Below are positions 42,246 through 52,121 of a stretch of 58,169 nucleotides of DNA, piece after piece (position 1 is the first letter of the stretch; each line of letters opens with the position of its first letter). Both the position numbers and the translations under genes were made by a program. Under the pieces are notes generated by a model. That model was not told the origin of the DNA, made no database searches, and was given only the letters and a program-made list of their open reading frames with translations. This DNA comes from Nitratireductor sp. ZSWI3. GTDB lineage: Bacteria; Pseudomonadota; Alphaproteobacteria; Rhizobiales; Rhizobiaceae. The stretch is taken from positions 1 through 58,169 of the forward strand of contig NZ_JANKOF010000022.1 in NCBI RefSeq assembly GCF_024655565.1, in the 5' to 3' direction.

Positions 42246-42524
42246 ATGACCGTTCGCACCACCGACACAAAGGTCACGTTCAGGCAACCGTTCATGCTGA
42301 ACGCCCTTGACACTCGGCAACCGGCAGGAACCTATCGCCTGGTGATCGACGAAGAAGAAATCTTCGGTCTTTCCTTTCTCGCCTACCGGCGCACGGCCAC
42401 GATGCTGCACATTCCGGCGATTTCCATCAAAAGCAGCCGACATCAGGTGGTGGAGGTCGATCCGGAGGAACTGGCAGCGGCATTGGACGCGGATGCGCTC
42501 GCGTGCCGGACTGTCGAGGAGTAG
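42246..42524 (+). CDS. Hypothetical protein
   Basis: A 92-residue, apparently beta-rich protein: TKVTFRQPFMLNALDTRQPA, then GTYRLVIDEEEIFGLSFLAY, with an acidic Ala-rich end (DPEELAAALDADALACR). It resembles a family of small alphaproteobacterial proteins starting with an F-x-x-P-F and PAGTYR pattern; no function is known to me. The following gene starts 6 nt after its stop. Confidence 0.55.
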   Translation: MTVRTTDTKVTFRQPFMLNALDTRQPAGTYRLVIDEEEIFGLSFLAYRRTATMLHIPAISIKSSRHQVVEVDPEELAAALDADALACRTVEE

Positions 42525-42530
42525 TCGGCC

Positions 42531-42836
42531 ATGCAGCATCTTGGTGGAATTCACGGAACCGGCGTCCTGAAAGGTGGGGGCAAGACACTTGCCCGCGTGG
42601 TCTATGATTTCGACGGTTTCCTCAGGAAGCCGGGTGAAGTGATTGGCAGCGGCGAAATCCGGATGCCTCCCGATACTCTGCGGCAGGTATTCGGCCGCGA
42701 GGATCTCCATCTCCTGACGGGCAACGGACGGCTTCTGCGCCTTCGCTTCTCCGAAAAGCATCTACCGGCGGCCAGCGATGCCGCGCATGTGGATGTCGCC
42801 GGCGACCTGCCGCCACAATCCGAATGGCGCCACTGA
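42531..42836 (+). CDS. Hypothetical protein
   Basis: A 101-residue protein. GGIHGTGVLKGGGKTLARVV and YDFDGFLRKPGEVIGSGEIR, then LHLLTGNGRLLRLRFSEKHL, suggest a small beta-barrel-like domain. No recognised family. It begins 6 nt after the preceding stop and ends 62 nt before the TTG used as start of the glucan synthase frame, so it is likely the last gene of the small-gene operon. Confidence 0.5.
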   Translation: MQHLGGIHGTGVLKGGGKTLARVVYDFDGFLRKPGEVIGSGEIRMPPDTLRQVFGREDLHLLTGNGRLLRLRFSEKHLPAASDAAHVDVAGDLPPQSEWRH

Positions 42837-42898
42837 CCGTCCGATCTCCTCGGCATGTGATCGTCGATCGATCCAAGTTGGGAGATTGACCCGTCTCC

Positions 42899-45800
42899 TT
42901 GCCCGAAACCGCACGGGAGCCGACACTTCAACAAATCAGCTGTTCGGCGTACGCGCGCGGGCTGGAAAGGCACTCCTTGAAATCGACCCCCCGCCTACAC
43001 TGGCATCGCTCCTCATTGCCGCCGTGGAACGATGGAGCGCCCGTGAGGGAGGAGCTTTTCAGCGCGGAGCGGCTCGAGCAGCACGCGCAAAGCCTCGCCG
43101 CCGCGCAGCCGGTGACCGACCGGCCGCCAGCTGTCCTGTCCCTGCACAAGAGGCTCAATAACAATGCGGCAGTTCTGCTCGCCGCCTATCGGGCGAGTGC
43201 CGCGGAACTGGAGAGCGGCAGGGGTGTGGTCCCGGCCGCCGAATGGCTGCTGGACAATTATCATCTGGTCGAGGAGCAAATCCACGAGATCAGGGATGAC
43301 CTGCCTCCCGGCTACTATCGTCAGCTGCCGAAGCTGAGCAAGGGACCGTTTGCGGGCTATCCGCGAGTTCTCGGGCTCGCATGGGCATTCGTGGCGCATA
43401 CCGACAGCCTGTTCGAGCGTGAGAAACTGCGGCGATTTCTCGTGGCCTATCAGCGGGTTCAGCCCCTGACGATCGGTGAGTTGTGGGCCGTTGCGATCAC
43501 CCTGCGCATTGTTCTCATCGAAAACCTGCGCCGGCTCGCCGACCAGATGACCGCGGGCCGCGCGGCGCGCGCGGATGCGGCAGCGCTGGCCGAGCGGCTT
43601 CTCCTCTCGGGCTGTGGCAGGACTGCGCTCGAAACGGATATCGCCTCCCGATCACAGGAACCGTTGTCCGAAGTCTTCGCCGCGCAATTGGCCAAACTAT
43701 TGAGGAATCAGGATCCCGAAACGACGCCGGCGCTCGGATGGCTGGAAGAGCGTCTCGCACATCAGGGCGTGTCGGTCGACGAGGTGGTGCAGCATGCCCA
43801 GCAGAGGCAAGGCGCATCCAATGTCACCGTGCGCAACATCGTCACCAGCATGCGGCTGATTTCCGATATCGACTGGGCTGAGCTTTTCGAGAGCGTCAGC
43901 CTTGTAGACGAGCGGCTGCGCGCGCGAAGCGCCTTTGCCGGCATGGATTTCCCGACCCGCGACCTTTACAGGAACGCGATCGAGCAACTGGCCCGCGGCT
44001 CTTCGTTCTCGGAACTCGGGGTTGTGGACCAAGCACTCGATGCGGCGCGTGAGGCGGGCGATCCGGCCGGCGCGGAACGCACCGGCGATCCCGGCTACCA
44101 CCTGATCGCCCAGGGCAGACCCGCGCTCGAGCGGGCAATCCGGTTTCGGCCGCCGCCGCGGCTGCGGATCAGCCGCCTCAACGCCCGCCTCGGCATTGGC
44201 GGCTATATGGGAGCGATCCTGCTTGTCACGGCGCTGGTGCTGGCTCTCGCGCTGTGGGCGCTTTCGCGCTCCGGGCTCGACACGGGCTGGCTCGTGCTGT
44301 TCGCCCTAATCGGATTTCTTCCCGCGACCGATGTGGCGACCGCCCTCGTCAACCGTGCGATGACCTGGAGCTTCGGCGCGACCATCCTGCCCGGTCTGGC
44401 GCTCAAGCAAGGCGTTCCGCCATCGCTGCGCACACTAGTCGCGGTGCCGACGCTTCTGACCAGCGAAGCGGACCTTCTGGAACAGATCGAACGCCTCGAG
44501 GTCCATCATCTTTCCGGCGTCGGCGGCGACCTCGTCTTCGCCCTCCTCACCGACGGGACGGATGCGGATCGGGAAGTCATGGAGGACGATGCCCGACTGC
44601 TCGATAGTGCCGCCAAGGCGATCGCCGCACTGAACCGGCGTCACGAACCCGCTGCCGGCGGGAGCCGCTTCCTCATCCTGCACCGGCGCCGCGTCTACAA
44701 CGCGGCCGAAGGCAAATGGATGGGGTGGGAACGCAAGCGCGGAAAGCTGCACGAACTCAACCGGCTTCTGCGCGGCGCCGACGACACCACCTTCATGCCC
44801 ATAGACGGAAGGCCGCCGCAGGTGCCGCCGGATGTGCGCTACGTCATCACGCTGGACGCCGACACGCGGCTGCCGCGCGATGCCGCGCATCGTCTGATCG
44901 GCAAGATGGCGCATCCGCTCAATCGACCGCGCTTCAGCGAAGCCGAGCAGCGTGTCGTCGATGGCTACGGTATTCTCCAGCCGCGCGTCACCCCCTCGCT
45001 CCCGGTCGGCCGTGAAGGATCCTTTTACCAGCGCGTCTTCTCCGCCCCCGGAGGCATCGATCCGTACGCGGCTGCCGCCTCGGACGTGTATCAGGATCTC
45101 TTCGGCGAAGGCACCTATACCGGCAAGGGCATCTATGATGTCGATGCCTTCGAGGCGTCGCTTTCCGGCCGCGTGCCGGAGAACTCGATGCTCAGCCACG
45201 ATCTCTTCGAGGGCGTGTTCGCGCGCGCCGGCCTGGCTTCAGATGTCGAGGTGATCGAGGAATTCCCATCACGGTACGACGTCGCCGCCAAGCGTCAGCA
45301 TCGCTGGACGCGTGGCGACTGGCAGCTCCTACCCTGGGTGACGGGGCTGCTAAGAGGACATTCGGCGGTTCCATCCATCGGCCGCGGGAAGATGCTTGAC
45401 AACCTGAGGCGTTCGCTTTTGGCGCCGTTCACCGTCCTTGCGCTGGGGCTCACCTGGCTGATGCCGCTGCCGGCCGCGATCACGGGAACGGCGCTTCTTC
45501 TTGTAGCCGTCGCGATCCCTACCTTCCTGCCGATTTTTTTTACCCTCGTGCCGCACCGCGCCGGCATTCGTATGCGCAATCACTTCGCAACGCTTGCCGC
45601 AGACCTGCGGCTCGCAGCTATCCAGAGCGCCCTTTCCATCGTTTTCCTGCCCGACCATGCATGGCGGATGGTAGACGCCATCGTCAGAACGCTGGTCCGG
45701 CTTTTTTGGTCCCGCCGCCATCTGCTTGAATGGACCACGGCTGCGCAATCGAAGGGAAGCCCGCGCCTGAACTTCGCCGGTTTCTATCGCCGCATGGCAT

Positions 45801-48800
45801 CCGGCACGCTGCTTGGACTTGTTATGGCCCTTGGCGCGATGGCTCTTTCGCCTTCCTCCTGGCCGCTGGTCCTACCTTTCGCGCTGTTGTGGCTTACAGC
45901 GCCGGCGGTCGCCTTGTGGGCGAGCCGGTCGCCGAGAGACGGGCCGCGCCTTGCGATCTCCGACCCGGATGCGACTGAACTGCGGCTGATCGCGCGCCGC
46001 ACATGGCGCTTCTTCGAGACCTTCGTGACGCCCGATGACAACATGCTGCCCCCGGACAATTTCCAAGAGGATCCGAAGCCTGTTGTCGCGCACAGGACGT
46101 CGCCCACCAATATCGGGCTTTATCTCATCTCCGCGATTGCCGCCCGCGACTTCGGCTGGGCGGGTACGGTCGAGACCGTGGAGCGGCTGGAAGCCACGTT
46201 GCAGACCATGCGCAAGCTCGCGCGGCACAACGGTCACTTCTTCAACTGGTATGCGACGCAGGACCTTCGTGTCCTCGAACCCGCCTACATCTCGTCGGTC
46301 GACAGCGGAAACCTCGCCGGACATCTGATCGTCCTTGCCAACGCATGCGAGGAGTGGGCCGACAATGATGAACCGCCAAATGTGCGGCTCGGTATGACGG
46401 ACAATCTCCAACTGGCGCGTCATGCGCTCGGCGCCCTGTCCGCCGCCCGCGACCAACGCGGTGTACAACTCTCCCTGATGCTCGATGATATCGAAGCCCA
46501 GCTGAAAGGTCCCCAAACGCTCGAGGCGTTGTCGCCTGTGCTGACGCGCCTCGCGGATAAGGCTGCCGCTGCGGCGCGCGACATGATCCCGACGGATGCC
46601 GAAGACTGCGGCCCGGATCTCGTCTTCTGGATCGAATCCTTCAAGAAGACGGTGGTCGAACACGCGCAGGATCGATCCTCAGACCAGGTCCTGAAGGACC
46701 GGCTGCAGGCGCTTGCCGCACAAGCGCGCGAGATGGCGCTGGCGATGGACTTCGCATTTCTTTTCGATCCCGAACGCAAACTGTTGTCGATCGGATATTC
46801 CCTAGCCGACGATAGCCTCGATCCGAGCTGTTACGATCTGCTCGCTTCGGAAGCGCGGCTTGCGAGCCTCTTCGCCATCGCCAAGGGCGACGTCGAGACA
46901 CGGCACTGGTTTCGCCTGGGACGGGCCGCGACGCCGCTTGCAAATGCATCGGCGCTGATTTCGTGGTCCGGCTCCATGTTTGAGTATCTGATGCCGTCGC
47001 TCGTCATGCGCGCTCCCGCAGGCAGCCTGCTCGAACAGACTAATCGGCTGGTGGTGGAGCGCCAACAGGCTTACGCGCGATCACTCGACATTCCATGGGG
47101 GATCTCCGAGTCCGCATACAACGCGCGCGACATAGAGCTGACCTATCAGTACTCCAACTTTGGCGTTCCAGGTCTCGGTCTGAAGCGCGGTCTCTCAGAG
47201 AACGCGGTTGTCGCACCCTACGCGACGGGGCTTGCGGCCATGATAGACCCGCACGGTGCGCGCGAAAACTACGCCCGTCTCTCACAGATGGGCGCCAACG
47301 GCCGCTACGGCTTTTTCGAAGCGCTTGATTTCACCCGCTCCCGACTCCCCGAGAAGAGGAACGTGGCCATCGTACGCACCTTCATGGCCCATCATCAGGG
47401 CATGTCCATCGTCGCCATCGCCAACGCGCTGCACGATGGCGAGATGCGTGCCCGCTTTCATCGCGAACCGATGATCCAGGCAAGCGAACTCCTATTGCAG
47501 GAGCGCATGCCCCGCAACGTCGCGATCGGACATCCGAAAGCCGAAGAGGTGAAGGTTTCCCCGGCCACGGCGGGCACGGAAATCCCGACCTACCGCCGCA
47601 TCGCCGCGACCACGGCTGGCCCTCCGGTTACCCATTTACTGTCAAATGGCCGCTATGCGGTGATGCTTACCGCCGCGGGAGCGGGGTTCAGTCGCTGGCG
47701 CGACATCGCCGTCACACGCTGGCGCGAGGACGCCACCCGCGACGACTGGGGTTCCTTCATCTTCCTGCGTGATGTCCACAGCGGGGATGTCTGGTCCGCC
47801 GGTGCCCAGCCCCTCGGCGTCGAGGGGAACAATCGCGAAATCATCTTCGATGAGGATCGCGCCCAGTTCATCCACCGAGATGGCAAGCTGACGACCACAA
47901 TGGACGTTCTGGTCTCCGGCGAAGACGATTGCGAGGTGCGCCGCGTGTCCTTGAGCAATGCAGGGCGGCGGCCGCGCGAGATCGAGATCACATCCTACGC
48001 CGAAATCGTCCTGGCGCCGCCGGCCGCCGACACGGCGCATCCGGCGTTCTCCAAAATGTTCGTCGAGACCGAACATGTCGCCGAATTCGGCGCACTCATC
48101 GCAACGCGGCGCCAGCGCTCGCATGCCGAACCGCAGGTTTGGGCTGCCCATCTCGCCGTCGTTGAAGGCGAGATCGTCTCCGATCCGCAATACGAGACCG
48201 ATCGCGCCCGCTTCATCGGGCGCGGCAACACCATTCGCACGGCAGCGGCAATGGCGGAAGATAAGGCGCTCTCGAACACGGTGGGCACGGTTCTCGATCC
48301 GATCTTTTCGCTGCGCCAGCGGGTGAGGATCGCGCCCGGAAGGGTCGCGCGCATCGCATACTGGAATGTCGTCGCATCGTCGCGCGCCGAACTCATGGAC
48401 CTGATCGACAAGCACCATGATCGCAGCGCGTTCGAACGCGCCAGGACCTTGGCGTGGACGCAAGGGCAGGTCCAGCTTCGCCATCTTGATATCGACGCCG
48501 GAGAGGCCGCGGATTTTCAGCGCCTGGCCGCACCCATCATCTACGTCGACCCGCGCCACAGGGCGCCGTCGGAAGAGATTGTCCGCGGTGCCGGCTCGCA
48601 ATCCAGCCTGTGGCATCTCGCCATTTCCGGCGACCTGCCGATCGTCTTGTTGGGCATAGACGATCCCGAGGACATGGCCCAGGTTCGCCAGCTGCTGCGC
48701 GCCCACGAATATTGGCGCATGAAAAGCCTCGCCGTCGACCTGGTGATCGTCAACGAGCGCGCATCCTCCTATACGCAGGATCTGCAAATCGCCATCGAGA

Positions 48801-51478
48801 CCGCAGTGCGCAGCAGCCAGTCGCGGCCGCACTTCGGGTTGGAGCTGGCGCAAGGCTCCGTCTTTGCGCTTCGCGCGGATCTGATGAGCGCCGAGGCGCG
48901 CGCGCGCCTCCGTTCGATTGCCCGTGTCACGCTCTCGGCGCGACGTGGATCGATAGAAGAGCAGCTCGATCATTTGCCGAACTCAGCCGGCAATCACTCC
49001 TCCGTCTCCCTCCTGCAAAAGCCTGGGCGGAAGATCCCCGAGCCCTCCGCGCCGCACACGTCACCGCTCGAGTTCTTCAATGGCCTCGGCGGCTTCGATC
49101 AGGACGGGCGGGAATATGTGACGATCCTCAAGGGCGGCGCCGTCACGCCCGCGCCATGGATCAATGTGATCGCCAATCCCGGTTTCGGCTTCCAGGTCTC
49201 GGCGGAGGGAAACGGTTACACCTGGGCTGAAAACAGCCGCGAGAACCAGCTTGCGCCATGGTCGAACGATCCCGTGGTCGATGCGAGCGGCGAGACGATC
49301 TACATCCGCGACGAAGAGACCCTCGAACTTTGGAGCCCGACCGCGCAGCCGATCCGCGGCGGCGGCGCTTATGTTTCGCGCCACGGTTTCGGCTACAGCC
49401 GTTTCGAGCACGAGGCGAACGGCATCGCGCTCGATCTCCTGCAATATGTGCCGCTTGCCGACCCCATCAAGATCTCGCGCCTGACCCTTCGCAACCTTTC
49501 CGGTCGCCCGCGCCGTCTGTCGGTCACGAGTTATGCGGAATTGGTGCTCGGCACCTCGCGCAGCGCCACGGCACCATTCCTTGTGACTGAGATGGACGAG
49601 GCCACCGGCGCGATGCTGGCGCGCAATCCCTGGGGCATCAATTCCTCCGATGGCATCGCCTTTGCCGACCTTTGCGGACGGCAAACCGCCTGGACCGCCG
49701 ACCGGACCGAATTCCTTGGCCGCTATGGCCATCCCTCGGCGCCTCGCGCGCTCGCAGGCGATCGGCCGCTGTCCGGGCTCACCGGCGCCGGGCTCGATCC
49801 CTGCGCGGCCCTGCAACAGACCATCGAGATCGGCGCGGGCGAAACGGTCGAGATCGTCTCGTTTCTCGGGCAGTGCGGCTCGCAGGAGGAGGTCCAGGCT
49901 CTGCTTGCGCGCTATCGTGCGGCCGATCTCGATGCGGTCCTCCGGGAGGTGACGGATCACTGGGCCGACGTCTTGCAGGCGGTTCAGGTCAAGACGCCGG
50001 ATCGCGCGATGGACATCATGCTCAATGGCTGGCTGCTCTACCAGACGCTCGCCTGCCGCATCTGGGCGCGCTCGGCATTCTACCAGGCGAGCGGCGCTTA
50101 CGGCTTTCGCGACCAGTTTCAGGACGGCATGGCCCTGACGCTGGCAAGGCCCGACGAGACGCGGCGCCATTTGTTGCGTGCGGCCGGTCGGCAGTTCGTC
50201 GAGGGCGATGTCCAGCACTGGTGGCTGCCTCAGTCGGGGCAAGGTGTGCGCACGCGGATTTCCGACGACCGCGTCTGGCTCGCATTCGCGGCGGCGACCT
50301 ACATGGATGCAACGGGTGATGCCGCAGTGCTGGACGAGATCGTTCCGTTCCTCGACGGACCGGCGCTCAGCCCCGGCGAGCACGATGCCTTCTTCCATCC
50401 CACGGAGGCGGCCGAATCCGCCTCGCTGTTCGAGCACTGCGCCCGTGGCCTCGATCAGTGCCTCGAACTCACCGGCAAGCGCGGCCTGCCGCTCATCGGC
50501 ACCGGCGACTGGAACGACGGCATGAACCGTGTCGGCGAAGGCGGCAAGGGCGAGAGCGTCTGGCTCGGCTGGCTATTGCTGCGCGCAATCGAGCTGTTCG
50601 CGCCATTGGCGGAAGGGCGTGACCCGGGACGCGCCGAACGCTGGCGCGCCCACGCAGCCTCGGTGCGCAAGGCGCTCGAGAAGCACGCCTGGGACGGCGA
50701 ATGGTATCGCCGCGCGACCTTCGACGACGGCACATGGCTCGGCTCGAAGGACAGCGAAGAATGCCGGATCGACTCCATCGCCCAGTCCTGGGCCGTCCTG
50801 TCGGGCGCCGCCGATCCGACCCGGGCGGCAACGGCAATGGCATCGCTGGAGAAGCATCTTATCCGCCGGGAAGACGGCATGGCATTGTTGTTCACGCCGC
50901 CCTTCGACAAGACGCCGCGCGACCCCGGCTACATCAAGGGCTATCCGCCGGGCCTGCGCGAGAACGGCGGGCAGTACAGCCATGCGGCCATGTGGGCGAT
51001 CCTGGCCTTTGCGAAGTCGGGTGCTGGCGACAAGGCGCACGATCTGTTCTCGCTGCTCAATCCGATCAACCACGCGCTTACGCCCGAGGAGATCGAACGC
51101 TACAAGGTCGAACCCTATGTCGTTGCCGCCGACGTCTATTCCGTCGCGCCGCATGTCGGCCGGGGCGGATGGACCTGGTACACCGGCTCCGCCGCGTGGA
51201 TGTACCGTTCCGGCATCGAAGGCATTCTGGGCATTCGGCGCGAGGGGGAATTCCTCGTTGTTGATCCGTGTATCCCGTCGGCTTGGCCGGGCTTCGAAGC
51301 CACCGTGCAGGTGGGGTCGACCCGCTACGAGATCCGCGTGGATAACGCGATGCAAGGAGGCTCTGATACATGGTCCGCAGTGATGGACAACAAGGCATTG
51401 CAGAACCTGGGAGTCTATGTGCGCGTTCCGCTGGACGGGTACGAACACAGCCTCAGTTTAATGCGATCCGGCGGTTGA
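42899..51478 (+). CDS. ndvB: Cyclic beta-1,2-glucan synthase (NdvB/ChvB/Cgs type)
   Basis: A 2859-residue inner-membrane enzyme, the usual size. Order: membrane segments near residue 431; family 84 glycosyltransferase with LDADTRLPRD (about 652) and the RW motif KRQHRWTRGDW (about 797); membrane segments near 840-885 and 974; a glucoamylase-like region (TSPTNIGLYL, about 1065; YQYSNFGVPGLGLKRG, about 1415); beta-sandwich repeats; a GH94 C-terminal catalytic part with YGFRDQFQDGMAL (about 2400) and GTGDWNDGMNRVGEGGKG (about 2534). It builds and cyclises periplasmic beta-1,2-glucan, important for osmotic adaptation and surface interactions. The TTG start is uncertain; GTG at 43042 or TTG at 43016 are alternatives. 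Confidence 0.93.
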   Translation: MPETAREPTLQQISCSAYARGLERHSLKSTPRLHWHRSSLPPWNDGAPVREELFSAERLEQHAQSLAAAQPVTDRPPAVLSLHKRLNNNAAVLLAAYRASAAELESGRGVVPAAEWLLDNYHLVEEQIHEIRDDLPPGYYRQLPKLSKGPFAGYPRVLGLAWAFVAHTDSLFEREKLRRFLVAYQRVQPLTIGELWAVAITLRIVLIENLRRLADQMTAGRAARADAAALAERLLLSGCGRTALETDIASRSQEPLSEVFAAQLAKLLRNQDPETTPALGWLEERLAHQGVSVDEVVQHAQQRQGASNVTVRNIVTSMRLISDIDWAELFESVSLVDERLRARSAFAGMDFPTRDLYRNAIEQLARGSSFSELGVVDQALDAAREAGDPAGAERTGDPGYHLIAQGRPALERAIRFRPPPRLRISRLNARLGIGGYMGAILLVTALVLALALWALSRSGLDTGWLVLFALIGFLPATDVATALVNRAMTWSFGATILPGLALKQGVPPSLRTLVAVPTLLTSEADLLEQIERLEVHHLSGVGGDLVFALLTDGTDADREVMEDDARLLDSAAKAIAALNRRHEPAAGGSRFLILHRRRVYNAAEGKWMGWERKRGKLHELNRLLRGADDTTFMPIDGRPPQVPPDVRYVITLDADTRLPRDAAHRLIGKMAHPLNRPRFSEAEQRVVDGYGILQPRVTPSLPVGREGSFYQRVFSAPGGIDPYAAAASDVYQDLFGEGTYTGKGIYDVDAFEASLSGRVPENSMLSHDLFEGVFARAGLASDVEVIEEFPSRYDVAAKRQHRWTRGDWQLLPWVTGLLRGHSAVPSIGRGKMLDNLRRSLLAPFTVLALGLTWLMPLPAAITGTALLLVAVAIPTFLPIFFTLVPHRAGIRMRNHFATLAADLRLAAIQSALSIVFLPDHAWRMVDAIVRTLVRLFWSRRHLLEWTTAAQSKGSPRLNFAGFYRRMASGTLLGLVMALGAMALSPSSWPLVLPFALLWLTAPAVALWASRSPRDGPRLAISDPDATELRLIARRTWRFFETFVTPDDNMLPPDNFQEDPKPVVAHRTSPTNIGLYLISAIAARDFGWAGTVETVERLEATLQTMRKLARHNGHFFNWYATQDLRVLEPAYISSVDSGNLAGHLIVLANACEEWADNDEPPNVRLGMTDNLQLARHALGALSAARDQRGVQLSLMLDDIEAQLKGPQTLEALSPVLTRLADKAAAAARDMIPTDAEDCGPDLVFWIESFKKTVVEHAQDRSSDQVLKDRLQALAAQAREMALAMDFAFLFDPERKLLSIGYSLADDSLDPSCYDLLASEARLASLFAIAKGDVETRHWFRLGRAATPLANASALISWSGSMFEYLMPSLVMRAPAGSLLEQTNRLVVERQQAYARSLDIPWGISESAYNARDIELTYQYSNFGVPGLGLKRGLSENAVVAPYATGLAAMIDPHGARENYARLSQMGANGRYGFFEALDFTRSRLPEKRNVAIVRTFMAHHQGMSIVAIANALHDGEMRARFHREPMIQASELLLQERMPRNVAIGHPKAEEVKVSPATAGTEIPTYRRIAATTAGPPVTHLLSNGRYAVMLTAAGAGFSRWRDIAVTRWREDATRDDWGSFIFLRDVHSGDVWSAGAQPLGVEGNNREIIFDEDRAQFIHRDGKLTTTMDVLVSGEDDCEVRRVSLSNAGRRPREIEITSYAEIVLAPPAADTAHPAFSKMFVETEHVAEFGALIATRRQRSHAEPQVWAAHLAVVEGEIVSDPQYETDRARFIGRGNTIRTAAAMAEDKALSNTVGTVLDPIFSLRQRVRIAPGRVARIAYWNVVASSRAELMDLIDKHHDRSAFERARTLAWTQGQVQLRHLDIDAGEAADFQRLAAPIIYVDPRHRAPSEEIVRGAGSQSSLWHLAISGDLPIVLLGIDDPEDMAQVRQLLRAHEYWRMKSLAVDLVIVNERASSYTQDLQIAIETAVRSSQSRPHFGLELAQGSVFALRADLMSAEARARLRSIARVTLSARRGSIEEQLDHLPNSAGNHSSVSLLQKPGRKIPEPSAPHTSPLEFFNGLGGFDQDGREYVTILKGGAVTPAPWINVIANPGFGFQVSAEGNGYTWAENSRENQLAPWSNDPVVDASGETIYIRDEETLELWSPTAQPIRGGGAYVSRHGFGYSRFEHEANGIALDLLQYVPLADPIKISRLTLRNLSGRPRRLSVTSYAELVLGTSRSATAPFLVTEMDEATGAMLARNPWGINSSDGIAFADLCGRQTAWTADRTEFLGRYGHPSAPRALAGDRPLSGLTGAGLDPCAALQQTIEIGAGETVEIVSFLGQCGSQEEVQALLARYRAADLDAVLREVTDHWADVLQAVQVKTPDRAMDIMLNGWLLYQTLACRIWARSAFYQASGAYGFRDQFQDGMALTLARPDETRRHLLRAAGRQFVEGDVQHWWLPQSGQGVRTRISDDRVWLAFAAATYMDATGDAAVLDEIVPFLDGPALSPGEHDAFFHPTEAAESASLFEHCARGLDQCLELTGKRGLPLIGTGDWNDGMNRVGEGGKGESVWLGWLLLRAIELFAPLAEGRDPGRAERWRAHAASVRKALEKHAWDGEWYRRATFDDGTWLGSKDSEECRIDSIAQSWAVLSGAADPTRAATAMASLEKHLIRREDGMALLFTPPFDKTPRDPGYIKGYPPGLRENGGQYSHAAMWAILAFAKSGAGDKAHDLFSLLNPINHALTPEEIERYKVEPYVVAADVYSVAPHVGRGGWTWYTGSAAWMYRSGIEGILGIRREGEFLVVDPCIPSAWPGFEATVQVGSTRYEIRVDNAMQGGSDTWSAVMDNKALQNLGVYVRVPLDGYEHSLSLMRSGG

Positions 51479-51527
51479 GCTCCTGAATCACTTTGCGATT
51501 AACGCAGAAATAGCGTATGGTAAAAGT

Positions 51528-51611
51528 GTCGGCGGTTACTTATACGGGCGCCGTCGATTGAGGGTGGCCTTTGCGCCCTAGCCCTGACCTAAGGAGGACG
51601 CCATGTCTTCC
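51528..51611 (+). repeat. Duplicated leader element, copy B
   Basis: Aligns with 40566-40656: GTCGGCGG start, CGATTGAGGGT (51555-51565), a hairpin-forming GGGTGGCC...GCGCCC segment, the ribosome-binding site AAGGAGG and the start ATGTCTTCC of the 172-residue gene. Similarity covers sequence outside the ribosome-binding site, so it is not a chance match. Confidence 0.6.
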
Positions 51612-52121
51612 AACCATCTCACTTCCGACAACCTGACGATGATCGAACGGCTGCTTAGCGAGTTTCGAGTCATCGAACGTGACCGCGATTTGGATATCGA
51701 GACCGCCCAGGCGCGCCTGCTCATCTACGCGTTTGCGGATGGAATCTCGATCGAGGCGGACTTGCGCAGCCTATTGGCCAAGCACATTTCCCTAAACAAC
51801 AGTCTCGACCGTTCGTCTCGCCGGTGGAGGGCCGAAGCTGACGCGCCCTCCCACAGACAAGAGCACATGCTCCCGTCACCCGAAGAGGAGTTCAACGCGG
51901 CCGAGACAATCCATCCAATGACCGCCGCACCCCACGATGAGGAGACACTAATTGGTCGCAGTGCAGTTGGCGAAACGGCCGTCATCTCCTGGGTCCCCGG
52001 CTGCGGTGCGGATGACCGCAGCGGGCACTGGGTACGTGTGGATGACGGCAAGCCTTTCGAGGCCGTTCACTGGGTACGAACGATGGCGCTGGAACATTCG
52101 AGCGTGGGGTCCACAAGATGA
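51603..52121 (+). CDS. Hypothetical protein behind leader copy B
   Basis: A 172-residue protein. The N-terminal part is helical (NLTMIERLLSEFRVIERDRD; AQARLLIYAFADGISIEADL), and the C-terminal part (ETAVISWVPGCGADDRSGHW, then VRVDDGKPFEAVHWVRTMA) looks beta-rich. No family recognised. It has a strong ribosome-binding site within the duplicated leader. Its stop overlaps the start of the next gene by 4 nt. Confidence 0.55.
   Translation: MSSNHLTSDNLTMIERLLSEFRVIERDRDLDIETAQARLLIYAFADGISIEADLRSLLAKHISLNNSLDRSSRRWRAEADAPSHRQEHMLPSPEEEFNAAETIHPMTAAPHDEETLIGRSAVGETAVISWVPGCGADDRSGHWVRVDDGKPFEAVHWVRTMALEHSSVGSTR

Noticed and set aside
47642-50437. Minus-strand frames of 443 and 458 codons
   Set aside because: Antisense to the glucan synthase, whose sense frame carries GH94 motifs through this stretch.
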